Positions 1 to 8,653 are shown, counted from the stretch's first letter. The stretch is 53,859 bases of DNA from Paenibacillaceae bacterium (GCA_029256185.1 JAQSYI010000052.1:1-53859); one strand, 5' to 3'. Numbers and translations are program-made. Notes: generated from the sequence alone by a model not told the origin.

Positions 1-312
1 TGCTGGCGCGCCATGCTCCCCCTTTTCCTTCAACAGCTTGATAGCTGTTGGCGCGCCGCGCTCCCCCTTTTCCTTCAACAGCTTGCACTTTGATAGTTGT
101 TGGCGCGCCACGCTCCTCCTTTTCCTTCAACAGCTTGCACTTTGATAGCTGTTGGCGCGCCATGCTCCTCCTTTTCCTTCAACAGCTTGCACTTTGATAG
201 CTGTTGGCGCGCCGCGCTCCTCCTTTTCCTTCAACAGCTTGCACTTTGATAGCTGTTGGCGCGCCACGCTCCTCCTTTTCCTTCAACAGCTTGCACTTTG
301 ATAGCTGTTGGC
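1..312. repeat. 52-bp tandem repeat array with internal hairpin (left array)
   Basis: About six units with a period of exactly 52 bp; the first visible unit is 45 bp because 7 bp of its loop are missing. Each unit has a palindromic GGCGCGCC octamer (the last junction, at 309, has lost it), a pyrimidine tract (CTCCTCCTTTTCCTTC) and an inverted repeat CAACAGCT-N11-AGCTGTTG. The inverted repeats lie at 31-50, 76-102, 128-154, 180-206, 232-258 and 284-310. In the second copy one arm is AGTTGTTG, which keeps a G-U pair in RNA. The array runs off the left edge and ends 25 bp before the stop codon of the neighbouring leftward gene. No variable spacers are present, so it is not CRISPR. Confidence 0.95.
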
Positions 313-336
313 CATCGCTGACCTAAGCCGTCCCCT

Positions 337-1026
337 TCAATCAGGTTTCGCTAGTATGTAGGCAAAGACTTGCTGGGTTCCCGGCTTTACCGGGGCAAGA
401 TAATGACGCTCCTTGAGCTTATGCAACGCTCTGTATGCGCTGGCTGTGCTCACTTTAAACTCTTTTTTCACAAAAGCAGCGTTGATTTGCCCCTCCCGTT
501 TTGAGCGGAGGCAGCGAAGAATCTCCCGTTCCAATAAATTAAGCTCCTCCGCCTCTCCACTCTCCCCCGAACTTGCACCATGAGCATCCGCAGCCATAAC
601 CACCATACCCAACATCTGCTGAATAATTTGCTGGCAACGCCGAGGTTTCTCCAATACATCATCGTATGCAAAACGGAGTACCCTCCAGCCATCCAGCACC
701 AAATGATTCTGCCTCATCCATTGATCCGCAAACTGTCTGCGGTTAATGTCCCGCCAATGAGGCCCGAAACCGTCCACCTCCATGCAGACACGCAAAGCTC
801 CATTCACATAAGCAAAATCCATAAACCGTTGTCCATCCGAATAATCGCGTATCTCATACTCCGGAATCAATTGCTCCAAATGCCCCACAGCCGGCCACCA
901 TACCTTTTCTACGAATGCCCGCTCTGCTACTCCATATCCTTCTTCCAGCCTTCGTCTCGCTTCACCCTTGCGCCCTTGGCAATGTTTCTGAAGCCACTTT
1001 TCATGCACCTTGTGGAAATTCTCCAT
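337..1026 (-). CDS. DUF559-like (PD-(D/E)XK fold) protein with C-terminal winged helix
   Basis: The middle of the protein (RFMDFAYVNGALRVCMEVDG, then a DGWRVLRF strand) resembles the DUF559/Vsr-like PD-(D/E)XK nuclease fold: an acidic D in MDFAY, an E-V-D core and a final beta strand. The last ~65 residues (from LNLLEREILRCL) look like a winged helix-turn-helix, with STASAYRALHKLKE as a likely recognition helix. I chose the ATG at 1026 because an AGGAGG motif lies six bases upstream; an ATG at 1032 abuts that motif and an open frame continues to 1074. The gene stands alone and its 3' end runs into the 52-bp repeat array. Nuclease activity and DNA binding are inferences from the fold; the target is unknown. 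Confidence 0.7.
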   Translation of the reverse strand: MENFHKVHEKWLQKHCQGRKGEARRRLEEGYGVAERAFVEKVWWPAVGHLEQLIPEYEIRDYSDGQRFMDFAYVNGALRVCMEVDGFGPHWRDINRRQFADQWMRQNHLVLDGWRVLRFAYDDVLEKPRRCQQIIQQMLGMVVMAADAHGASSGESGEAEELNLLEREILRCLRSKREGQINAAFVKKEFKVSTASAYRALHKLKERHYLAPVKPGTQQVFAYILAKPD

Positions 1027-1074
1027 GTTCATCCTCCTCATTCCTAGATTTGAAGCACTCTCTCCCAGATCCAT

Positions 1075-1190
1075 CCGGTACCGCCAGTTGGAGTCCTTCT
1101 TGCATCAATCCAGTCGGCCCCCAAACTGGAGCACTACCTCCCCAAGCCAGCCGGTACCGCCAGTTGGAACAACTTCTCTCAATTATTCCT
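1075..1190. repeat. Degenerate 38-bp tandem repeat, three copies
   Basis: An 18-bp identical block, CCGGTACCGCCAGTTGGA, occurs at 1075-1092 and 1151-1168. A diverged middle copy (CCCCCAAACTGGA) lies halfway, giving a 38-bp period. It sits directly upstream of the start of the nuclease-like gene. No function is evident. Confidence 0.6.
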
Positions 1191-1264
1191 TACGCAATCC
1201 AAGCATATGCCAATCCTTCCCGCCGCTTCTGCTGTAATCCTTTTGCCTGACAGCAATACAAAAA

Positions 1265-1300
1265 CGCCACCCCCATTCCCATAAGGAAACGGAAGCGGCG
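1265..1300 (-). terminator. Hairpin followed by T-run on minus strand (dispersed element copy 1)
   Basis: The arms CGCCACCCCC and GGAAGCGGCG pair with several G-U pairs around a 16-nt loop. On the minus strand the hairpin is followed by TTTTTG, the form of an intrinsic terminator. No convincing minus-strand gene ends here. The sequence closely resembles the hairpin at 6446-6488. Confidence 0.55.
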
Positions 1301-1619
1301 CGTGCTTCGCAGCCGAAAATATGCTTTTTTCATCAGATATGCTCTGTCACTATCATATGTCATAAAGCCATCATCTTCCATCTTTTATTGCAATAATACA
1401 CGTGCAGATCATCTGAAAGGTCATCCGGGGTACTCCATTCTCCGGAACCAGAAAAGGGATAAATCCGGACAGCAAGCAGGCTTGCCGGGCGGCTCTGGTA
1501 ATTCAGGCGGTACATTGTTATACTGGATTCGCATCTGGTTATTGATTGTGATACCGGATTCGCATCTGGCATTAACGTCTTAAGTGAATTGAAATCCCAT
1601 GCCTAATGAGGTGAGACAA
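1301..1619. other. Non-coding stretch before the glycosyltransferase gene
   Basis: No credible gene is visible. A 14-bp direct repeat GGATTCGCATCTGG occurs at 1525-1538 and 1556-1569. A possible -10 hexamer TATACT lies at 1519-1524 without a good -35. The region ends with the GAGGTGA ribosome-binding site of the next gene. Confidence 0.5.
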
Positions 1620-2810
1620 ATGGGCTTTGCCAATAACGGCCATCCTGCCATCCTGATCCTGACAGGCAATCTGGGGGATGGACACCGGCAGGCAGCCAGT
1701 GCGATTGCTGATACGGCCGCCAGGCTATACCCGGGCGCCAGAATCCGGGTGGTGGACATAACGGAGGGAAAGTACCCCCGCCTGAACAGGCTAAGCCAAT
1801 ATTTGTATATGCTCTGGATTACTAAATTCCCTTGGGTTTACGGATATTTGTTTAAGAAGACCAAAGAAAAGACAGTGCTCTCCCATTGTCTGAAACGGCT
1901 TCCGCTGTACAGCCTGGACAAATTGCGGAAGCTGCTTGGGCAGATGGAGCCTTCCGTTGTTGTAAGCACCTTTCCGGCCGCCAGCGCGGCCATCTCCCGG
2001 ATGAAGGAGAAGGGCCTTACTGCTGTCCCGGCCATCACTGTGATCACCGATCATACCTATCACAGCTACTGGCTGCATCCGGGAACGGACCGGTATATCG
2101 TAGGCTCGGAGCATGTGAGGCAGGCATTAAGAAGATGGCCGGTCCCTGACGGGAAAATCGCCGTCACCGGCATTCCCATCCGCAGGGCGTTCGCCGCGCC
2201 CCAGGAGAAGCGGATGCTTCGCCAGCGGCTTGGATTTGACTCCGATCTGCCCCTGGTGATGATCATGGGCGGAGGCTGCGGGCTGATCGGCGGCAATTGG
2301 GCCGGACTGCTGGCCGATCCCGGCTTGCTGGACAAGCCCGTGCAGGTTATTATTGTCTGCGGACGCAATGAGGAACTCCGGGAACGGCTGATCCGGGAGA
2401 TGAAGGATTATCCCCACCGCCTGATAGTGCAGGGGTACGTGGATAACGTGCATGAGCTAATGGCTGCGGCCGATCTGCTTATTACCAAGCCGGGAGGATT
2501 GACCAGTTCAGAGGCGTTGGCGTCGGAGCTGCCCATGCTGCTGTACAAACCGCTGCCGGGGCAGGAATATGATAACGCGGCGTATCTGACGGCAATCGGA
2601 GCGGCTGTGCAGGCGAGAAACCAGGAGGAATTCGTCAGGCACCTGGCGGGCCTGCTTAAGAATCCGCAGCAGTTGGCGCAGATGAAGGCCAGCACCAGGC
2701 TGTTCGGACGCAGGGAATCCGCTGAATCGGCGGTGCGGGCCATCATGGAAACCGCGCATACTCCACTGGAGGCGGTTCCTATAAGACATAAGGTGTATGC
2801 CAAAGCTTAA
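1620..2810 (+). CDS. UgtP/MGDG-synthase-type lipid glycosyltransferase (GT28)
   Basis: Likely transfers a sugar from a nucleotide-sugar to diacylglycerol or a related lipid on the inner face of the membrane, as B. subtilis UgtP does for glucolipid and lipoteichoic acid anchor synthesis. The N-terminal half carries the MGDG-synthase signature ILTGNLGDGHRQAA. The C-terminal half is GT28/MurG-like, with MIMGGGCG and the sugar-nucleotide-binding stretch ITKPGGLTSSEALASELP. At ~397 residues it is near the usual UgtP size. The ATG at 1620 follows GAGGTGA by five bases; an ATG 21 bp upstream lacks a ribosome-binding site. The gene is monocistronic with its own terminator overlapping the stop. The exact sugar and acceptor cannot be told from sequence. 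Confidence 0.85.
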   Translation: MGFANNGHPAILILTGNLGDGHRQAASAIADTAARLYPGARIRVVDITEGKYPRLNRLSQYLYMLWITKFPWVYGYLFKKTKEKTVLSHCLKRLPLYSLDKLRKLLGQMEPSVVVSTFPAASAAISRMKEKGLTAVPAITVITDHTYHSYWLHPGTDRYIVGSEHVRQALRRWPVPDGKIAVTGIPIRRAFAAPQEKRMLRQRLGFDSDLPLVMIMGGGCGLIGGNWAGLLADPGLLDKPVQVIIVCGRNEELRERLIREMKDYPHRLIVQGYVDNVHELMAAADLLITKPGGLTSSEALASELPMLLYKPLPGQEYDNAAYLTAIGAAVQARNQEEFVRHLAGLLKNPQQLAQMKASTRLFGRRESAESAVRAIMETAHTPLEAVPIRHKVYAKA

Positions 2811-2836
2811 TAAGCCGCGGCATACACCCTTTTCTT
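2792..2836 (+). terminator. Intrinsic terminator of the glycosyltransferase gene
   Basis: A perfect 10-bp stem GGTGTATGCC/GGCATACACC (2792-2801 and 2819-2828) is followed by CTTTTCTT. The left arm lies inside the coding sequence and the loop contains the stop codon. Confidence 0.8.
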
Positions 2837-3807
2837 CATTCGTACTGATTCACCGCATTGGCGGGCCGGCCGCTTTGAAAGCTTCGTATATTCTCTACGA
2901 CCGTATCCATTAATCTGGAGCGTGCTTCCTTGGTTGCCCAGGCGATATGGGGCGTAATGAGACAACGGGGCTCCCGGAGCAGAGGATTGGCAGGATGGGC
3001 CGGCTCTATGGAGAGGACATCCAATGCGGCTCCGGCAAGCTTCCCCCCTCGCAAGGCTTCCGCCAGCTCATTCTCCGCAACAAGCGGCCCCCGCGACGTA
3101 TTGATCAAGTAAGCAGCAGGCTTCATCAACGCCAGTCTTTCCTTGTTGATAAGCTGCGTTGTCTCTGGCGTCAAGGGACAGTGGAGGCTGACCACATCCG
3201 AACGCTTCAGCAGCTCCGTGAGCTCCACCCGTTCCACCTCCTGGTCCGCCGGCTGCGCGGTGGTGCTCCGTCCATTATTTGCCGCAATCACCTTCATGCC
3301 GAAGGCTCTTGCAATGTCGGCCACCTGCCTGCCAATCCGGCCGTATCCAATTAAGCCCATAGTCTTGCCTGCCAATTCAACCATTGGGGTAAGGGTGAAG
3401 CAAAAATCCGGGGAAGACGCCCACTCTCCGGCACGAACAGCCCCGGCATGTCTGCCCACCTGCCGCACCAGCTCCAACAGCAGCGCAAAAACAAACTGGG
3501 CAACCGACTGCGTCCCATAGTCAGGCACGTTGGCAACCGGAATGCCGCGCCGGCCCGCGGCTTCCACATCGACCACATTGTAGCCTGTGGCCAGCACTCC
3601 GATATAACGCAGGTTGGGAAGCTGTTCCAGGGTGGAAGCCGTCAAGGGTGTCTTGTTGGTCAGAACAATGTCCGCTTCCCTGGCCCGGTCTACGATTTCC
3701 ACGGCTTGCGTACGGTCATAGACCGTGACGGCCCCCAAGCTCTCCAGACCGCTCCAGCTCAAGTCGCCGGGATTCAACGTATAGCCGTCCAGCACCACAA
3801 TCTTCAT
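2836..3807 (-). CDS. D-2-hydroxyacid dehydrogenase, NAD(P)-dependent
   Basis: Reduces a 2-oxoacid to a D-2-hydroxyacid or the reverse; the family includes glycerate dehydrogenase/hydroxypyruvate reductase. The NAD-binding motif GLIGYGRIGRQVA is present. The catalytic triad is complete: Arg in NTSRGPLV, Glu in LSIEPAHP and His in TPHIAWAT. The ATG at 3807 (MKIVVLDG) is preferred because AAAGGA lies nine bases upstream; an ATG at 3816 abuts it. The gene lies 63 bp behind the FAD oxidoreductase on the same strand and is probably co-transcribed with it, suggesting a shared role in sugar-acid or hydroxyacid catabolism. The substrate is not predictable. Confidence 0.88.
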   Translation of the reverse strand: MKIVVLDGYTLNPGDLSWSGLESLGAVTVYDRTQAVEIVDRAREADIVLTNKTPLTASTLEQLPNLRYIGVLATGYNVVDVEAAGRRGIPVANVPDYGTQSVAQFVFALLLELVRQVGRHAGAVRAGEWASSPDFCFTLTPMVELAGKTMGLIGYGRIGRQVADIARAFGMKVIAANNGRSTTAQPADQEVERVELTELLKRSDVVSLHCPLTPETTQLINKERLALMKPAAYLINTSRGPLVAENELAEALRGGKLAGAALDVLSIEPAHPANPLLREPRCLITPHIAWATKEARSRLMDTVVENIRSFQSGRPANAVNQYE

Positions 3808-3870
3808 CAGACTCATTCCTTTCTCATGACTTCCGGTTTACTTGAAGCGCCACTGCCGGAACGGCCCGGA

Positions 3871-5256
3871 TTAACCGTTCTTTGTCATAGTCCGGCTCAG
3901 AGTGGTCTGGGGCAGATAAGCTCCGAACCTGCGCAGTGTACCGACCAGTTCCTCCGTATCGATGGAGCAGGCAGTCTGCCCGGTCTGAATGGACTGCACA
4001 GCCGCCGTTCCCGCCGCTTGGCCCATCATCGAACAAGCCGGCTGCACCCGGATGGAGCCGTGAACCAGCACATCGGAGGACACGCAGCGCCCGGCCACCC
4101 ACAGATTGGCCCAGCCTTTGGGGACGAGGATTCCATAAGGGATGCCGAAATATTCCCCCTCCTTCAGCTTGAACCGCTTCTCCTTCTCCAGCAGATGATG
4201 TTGATACGCTTCTTCCGAGCAATCGTAAGGATGCACGTCAACAAATTTGTTGAACACGCCGATCTGATCCGGGAACTGCCGCTTGGCCACATAGTCTTCG
4301 ATAGTTAATTCATACTCCCCCACAATCCGCCTCGACTCCCGCACGCCGATCAGCGATGCAGTTGTCACATGCTCCAGCTTCTCGCAGCCGGGAATATATT
4401 TGCGGTAGAAGCCCAGATATTCCTCCGCAAGCCTGCGTCCGAACATCATGCCTTCCGTTAAATCGTTGACCCGGAGCGCATTCAGGTTAAAAAGGTGCCC
4501 GCCATTCAAATACCCGATATTATCCCCTACCTTGGACATGCCGACCAAAAAAGGATCCGGCTGCGTGAAATGGCCTTCCTTGATCGCCTGCCGCACCTCC
4601 ACTCCTTTTTGTTCATTAACCTGTCTTTTCCGGTCCCAATCAATATTGACGAACAGGGATGGAAGAGTGGCCGGCATGATGTTCTCCGTTTCTCTTCCGG
4701 CTTCACGGCAATCCGCTCCGCACAGATCGGCCAATACCGCATCCCCGGTACAATCGATGAACGCCTTGGCCCGGACAAAGCTGTATCCTTCAATATTATG
4801 AATAACCACTCCGTTTACCACTTTGTCCGCTTGGGATACATCCGCATCTATAACCCGTGTGAAGAATCTGACCTGCACTCCGGCCTGAATAACCATCTCG
4901 TCCAAAATCCGCTTGTATCCCTCCACACGGAACGGGGACCACTTGTGATCGTATTTGCGCCAATTGTTGGGATCGATCCCCGGGCTCATGTATCCCCTTG
5001 CATACATCGCCTCCACGACTTCCTCCATAATGCCTCTCACCAGCATTTCTTCTCCGTTCGCCATAGGATCGAACGCCGTCACAAGCCCGGAGGTTCCCAT
5101 TCCTCCCAAGCATCCGGTTGCTTCCAGCAGCAGCACCTTGGCCCCCAGTCTTGCCGCGCTGACAGCGGCGGCGAAACCGGCAGGACCTCCGCCTGCGACT
5201 GCAAGATCGTATCCCTCTTCGACAGGGATGCTGCGTTCCAGTTTGAATATACTCAT
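3871..5256 (-). CDS. FAD-dependent oxidoreductase (PF12831 family)
   Basis: The N-terminal Rossmann motif VAGGGPAGFAAAVSAARLGA and the flavin contact LLEATGCLGGMGT are those of the FAD-dependent oxidoreductases grouped in PF12831. A second FAD-contact block near the C-terminus reads LWVAGRCVSS ... SMMGQAAGTAA, and GVRESRRIVGEY is conserved in the family. The length of 461 residues is typical. The start follows GGAAGG with good spacing. The gene leads a two-gene unit with the hydroxyacid dehydrogenase and is divergent from the AraC regulator at 5352, which probably controls it. A paralogue lies at 13227. The substrate is unknown; most family members are uncharacterised. Confidence 0.85.
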   Translation of the reverse strand: MSIFKLERSIPVEEGYDLAVAGGGPAGFAAAVSAARLGAKVLLLEATGCLGGMGTSGLVTAFDPMANGEEMLVRGIMEEVVEAMYARGYMSPGIDPNNWRKYDHKWSPFRVEGYKRILDEMVIQAGVQVRFFTRVIDADVSQADKVVNGVVIHNIEGYSFVRAKAFIDCTGDAVLADLCGADCREAGRETENIMPATLPSLFVNIDWDRKRQVNEQKGVEVRQAIKEGHFTQPDPFLVGMSKVGDNIGYLNGGHLFNLNALRVNDLTEGMMFGRRLAEEYLGFYRKYIPGCEKLEHVTTASLIGVRESRRIVGEYELTIEDYVAKRQFPDQIGVFNKFVDVHPYDCSEEAYQHHLLEKEKRFKLKEGEYFGIPYGILVPKGWANLWVAGRCVSSDVLVHGSIRVQPACSMMGQAAGTAAVQSIQTGQTACSIDTEELVGTLRRFGAYLPQTTLSRTMTKNG

Positions 5257-5283
5257 GATTTGATCCTTCCTTTGCTTATTCTA

Positions 5284-5312
5284 TTGTCCAAAACTGCTTC
5301 AATCGCTACAAT
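5284..5312 (+). promoter_or_regulatory. Sigma-A-like promoter for the AraC gene
   Basis: TTGTCC at 5284-5289, a 17-bp spacer and TACAAT at 5307-5312, 40 bp before the AraC start in a 95-bp divergent intergenic region. Confidence 0.6.
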
Positions 5313-5351
5313 GAACCCATAAGGCTTACAGACAGGATAACGGAGGTTGTT

Positions 5352-6260
5352 ATGAACAGTCCCTTTCCCCATACAAGCCGCCGCTCGCTGCATTGGAACG
5401 GGCATGAGCTTGATCCCTTCCTGCGTTACGCAGAACAGTTGGACCGCAGCCATATGCTGGTCAAACCACGGAAACTGATGGACTATTGGTTGTTCTGGCT
5501 CAAGGAAGGCTCGCTTAACATCGGATATGAACAGCACTCTTATCTGCTGAAGCAGGGGGACCTGATCATGGTTCAGCCGGACACGGAGCATCACATTGAG
5601 GGGCTGTCTCCCGTTGTGAAGGGATTGTCCGTGCACTTCGATCTCTTCTTCCACCCGCACCGCAATTTCATAAGCCCCATCATGCCGGACATGCTGGACC
5701 CACGCTTTGCCCCGTTCATCCAGCCCAAATTAAACGCGATGGACGGATTGGCGCTCCCTCTTATTCTCAGTCCCTCCGACACGCCCCGGTTCCTCGCTGC
5801 ATTCAAGGATGCTGTGGAGCAATGGGAGAACAAATCCGTCGTCTCCCAACTCCGGGCCGGCATGCGGATGACGGAAATGGCGGGCATGTTAGTAGAGCAG
5901 TATATCTTTTCTGCCCAATCAGCCGGTTCCGGGAGGGACGATGGCTTAAGCTGGATGCTTTCCTATATGAAGTATCATTTGGATCAACCGCTTGAGGTGG
6001 ACGGTCTGGCCGCCCTGCTGAATCTGTCCCCCTCCCGTTTTTTCCATTTGTTCAAAGCCCGTCTGGGTGCAAGTCCCCATCAGATGCTCCTGCGCTTCCG
6101 CCTTGAACGCGCCGATGAGCTGCTGCTAATGACTGATCTGACTCTGAGGAAGATCGCGGAGCATTGCGGCTTCGCCAATGAGCACCATTTTGCCAAACTA
6201 TACAAGCTCAAGCGGGGAACCACCCCGGGCGCTGCAAGAAAAGCGCTTAAACTCAGGTGA
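5352..6260 (+). CDS. AraC family regulator with N-terminal cupin sensor
   Basis: A soluble one-component regulator. Residues ~25-140 form a beta-rich AraC ligand-binding region (LFWLKEGSLNIGYEQHSYLL, QPDTEHHIEG). The last ~100 residues carry the two AraC helix-turn-helices: VDGLAALLNLSPSRFFHLFK, then LRKIAEHCGFANEHHFAKLY. A GGAGG motif five bases before the ATG fixes the start. It is divergent from the FAD oxidoreductase/hydroxyacid dehydrogenase pair, its likely target. The inducer is probably the substrate of those enzymes. Confidence 0.9.
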   Translation: MNSPFPHTSRRSLHWNGHELDPFLRYAEQLDRSHMLVKPRKLMDYWLFWLKEGSLNIGYEQHSYLLKQGDLIMVQPDTEHHIEGLSPVVKGLSVHFDLFFHPHRNFISPIMPDMLDPRFAPFIQPKLNAMDGLALPLILSPSDTPRFLAAFKDAVEQWENKSVVSQLRAGMRMTEMAGMLVEQYIFSAQSAGSGRDDGLSWMLSYMKYHLDQPLEVDGLAALLNLSPSRFFHLFKARLGASPHQMLLRFRLERADELLLMTDLTLRKIAEHCGFANEHHFAKLYKLKRGTTPGAARKALKLR

Positions 6261-6445
6261 GCATGCTTCTGTGTTCCCACAGTTATATTCTAGCTGGAAC
6301 AGAGGGAAAACCAATGCCAATACCTGCTCGCTTTATTGTCTAAAACTCTTGCGTGGATAAACACCCTATCGGCGTCCTTTGACGCCTTGCGTTGGTCAAG
6401 AAGTCCAGCAACTTCCCCGTTTATAGTTTCTGAGACTTCAACGAA

Positions 6446-6488
6446 AAGCGCCGCCTCCGTCCCCCATAGAGGAACAGAAACGGCGCTT
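6446..6488 (-). terminator. Intrinsic terminator downstream of yhgE-like gene (dispersed element copy 2)
   Basis: The stem AAGCGCCG/CGGCGCTT (6446-6453 and 6481-6488) has an inner complementary loop. On the minus strand it is followed by TTTTCG, 31 bp past the stop of the YhgE-like gene. Its sequence closely matches the hairpin at 1265-1300. Confidence 0.75.
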
Positions 6489-6518
6489 GCAAATCACGCA
6501 CAGACTCCGCGGCGGCTC

Positions 6519-8546
6519 TTACACCGGAATAACCTGCCCGCCTGATTCTGCAGCTTGCGGCCTGTGGCGGCGGAAGGAAAAGATGAAATAAGCCAGGGTC
6601 ACTCCGGCGCTGACCAGGATGAAAACACCAAGATACCCGGCGTTTCTCCAGAAATCGCCCATCTCCCCGCTGGAAATGACCGCCTTGTAGCCCTGTACCG
6701 TGTAGGTCATGGGCAGCCAGGTGTTCACGCCGCGCAGTGCATCCGGGATGAGCTCCACGGGAAAGGTGCCGGCACAAGTAGTTAATTGCAGGATCAGAAT
6801 TACGATAGCAATAAACCGCCCCGGGTCCGCAAACAATGTGACCAGCATCTGAATCAGTACCATGAAGGTCCAACTGGTCAGAATGCTGAAGAGAAAGAAC
6901 ATGGGGATGTTCTGGAGTTCAAGTCCCAGCCCAGCTGTAACAATCCCCGCCATCACAACCGCCTGGATAAATCCGATCAGCAGCATCGTACCCAATTTTC
7001 CGAAAAACCAGCTTATGCCCGACGCGGGTGCAAGCGCCGGCTCCTTCACCGGAAATACGATGGTTAACAGCAGCGCTCCGACAAATAAGCCCAGGGAGAG
7101 AAAGTATGGAGCAAATCCTGTACCATAATTGGGCACCTCCGCCAGCTTTTGCTCCTCGAATGCAACCGGCTGGGCGAATGCAGTGAACAATTGGTCATTG
7201 CCCTTAATGGCCGAGGTCTGGACAGAAGCATCCTTGAGCTTGCCGGACAACTCATCCGTTCCCCCGGCAACCGTCAACGCTCCGTCCGCCAGCTTCCTGG
7301 CACCTTCGTTCAATTGCTGCGTACCGGCAGCAAACTGGAGCATGCCGTCAGCTACTTGCCCCAAGCCGGTCTGCAGTTGCCGCCCGCCTGGTATAAGCTG
7401 CTGCATTCCCTGATCCAGGGATTGACTCCCTTGGGCTGCCTCCGCCAGTTTGGCGTCGAACAGGCTCAACCCGTCATTTAACGTCCGCTGTCCCTGCACC
7501 AATTGATCCGCTCCGGCGGCAAGCTGCTTCTCTCCGGCTGCGGATGCTTTTAAGCCCCCTGCCACAAGCTTGCTTGCTTCCACCAACCGGGCGTAGTCCG
7601 AATTGCCGGCCAGTTCGGGTACCGCGGCCGTCAACTGCTGCAAGCCCAACGCCAAGCCGCCCGCCGCCTGGTCCAACTGCTCCAGTCCCGCCGATGAAGC
7701 TCCCAGTCCTTCCTTGAGCTTGACTGCCCCTAGCTCGGCCTGGCTTCCTCCTGCAACTAACTGTCCATGTCCGCCGGTTAACTGGGCCAAGCCGTCATTC
7801 AAGCGGTCTGCGCCTGTCTGCAGTTGTGCAAGTCCTCCATTCAACCGGTCCGCACCGGCAGCCAATTGTCCTACCCCCGCCTGCAGAGGCGCAACAGCTT
7901 GGCTCAGCTTGCCTAAATTTTCATCGATCAGGACCGCACCGGCTTCCACACTTTTCGTTCCTTCGGATAGTCTGGATGCTCCGTCTGCCGCTTGGGTCAA
8001 CCCTTCGGATAACTTGCCTACACTCTCGAACAAGGTTTCCGTATAGGATTTGGTCAGCTGCGCGGACAGCTCGCTTTTCATGCGTTCTACCGCGGTTTTT
8101 CCGATCTGGGAGGCCAGGAAGTTGGAGCTTTCATTGGGAATATACCGGAATACGGCGGGCTCAGGGTTAGGCTCCAGTATCTTGGTCGCTCTGGTGGAGA
8201 AGTCCTCCGGAATTTCAATGGCGATATAGTATTTATGGTTCCTCAGGCCGTCCTCCGCCTCTGATTGGGATACAAAATTCCATTCGAAGGTAGGTGTTTC
8301 CTTCAGCTTATCGACAAACTGGCTGCCCACAGACAGGGTCTTTCCTTCAAAAGAGGCCCCTTGGTCCATATTGACAACAGCCACGGGCAGAACATCCATC
8401 TTGGCGTACGGGTCCCAGAAGGCCCACAAAAACATAAAGCTGTAGAGCAAGGGAATCAGGGCGACGGCCGCTACCGATATCAGCACTTTTTTATTTGCAG
8501 CAATCGCAGCAAGCTCATGGGAAATTTGCTTCACACTTCTCTTCAT
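6519..8546 (-). CDS. YhgE/Pip family membrane protein (ABC-2-type transporter fold)
   Basis: A membrane protein of the YhgE/phage-infection-protein family. One membrane segment near residue 20-40 is followed by a large extracellular region. That region contains many heptad-like repeats of the form LxxGxxQLxxGAxxL, typical of YhgE X-repeats, and about five C-terminal membrane segments of the ABC2 permease type follow. The length of 675 residues is normal. The ATG at 8546 (MKRSVKQ) has GGAGG nine bases upstream; the open frame extends to 8603 but without such a site. It follows a TetR gene, and a TetR-type operator lies 62 bp upstream, so it is probably repressed by that protein. B. subtilis has the same yhgD-yhgE pairing. 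The substrate is unknown. Confidence 0.87.
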   Translation of the reverse strand: MKRSVKQISHELAAIAANKKVLISVAAVALIPLLYSFMFLWAFWDPYAKMDVLPVAVVNMDQGASFEGKTLSVGSQFVDKLKETPTFEWNFVSQSEAEDGLRNHKYYIAIEIPEDFSTRATKILEPNPEPAVFRYIPNESSNFLASQIGKTAVERMKSELSAQLTKSYTETLFESVGKLSEGLTQAADGASRLSEGTKSVEAGAVLIDENLGKLSQAVAPLQAGVGQLAAGADRLNGGLAQLQTGADRLNDGLAQLTGGHGQLVAGGSQAELGAVKLKEGLGASSAGLEQLDQAAGGLALGLQQLTAAVPELAGNSDYARLVEASKLVAGGLKASAAGEKQLAAGADQLVQGQRTLNDGLSLFDAKLAEAAQGSQSLDQGMQQLIPGGRQLQTGLGQVADGMLQFAAGTQQLNEGARKLADGALTVAGGTDELSGKLKDASVQTSAIKGNDQLFTAFAQPVAFEEQKLAEVPNYGTGFAPYFLSLGLFVGALLLTIVFPVKEPALAPASGISWFFGKLGTMLLIGFIQAVVMAGIVTAGLGLELQNIPMFFLFSILTSWTFMVLIQMLVTLFADPGRFIAIVILILQLTTCAGTFPVELIPDALRGVNTWLPMTYTVQGYKAVISSGEMGDFWRNAGYLGVFILVSAGVTLAYFIFSFRRHRPQAAESGGQVIPV

Positions 8547-8607
8547 ACGGTTCACTCCTCCGTTAATCAAGCTCTCTAATGTATTGATGTACATGCTTCT
8601 CAATAAA

Positions 8608-8630
8608 TGACCATATCGTTCATTTGGTCA
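8608..8630. promoter_or_regulatory. Candidate TetR operator upstream of yhgE-like gene
   Basis: A 23-bp inverted repeat TGACCA-N11-TGGTCA preceded by AAA. It has the same arm length and spacing as the site at 9273-9295, and lies between the tetR stop and the yhgE start. Confidence 0.75.
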
Positions 8631-8653
8631 CTTTTCTGTAAAAAATAAAGCCG

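Noticed and set aside
1..312. Regularly spaced repeats suggesting a CRISPR array
   Set aside because: The 52-bp unit is repeated in full with no variable spacers, and no cas gene is present.
1190..1381. 63-codon minus-strand frame with LRSTRRFRFLMGMG
   Set aside because: It contains the terminator-like hairpin of 1265-1300, lacks a ribosome-binding site and has no family; the similarity to frames over the 6446 hairpin reflects the shared hairpin sequence.
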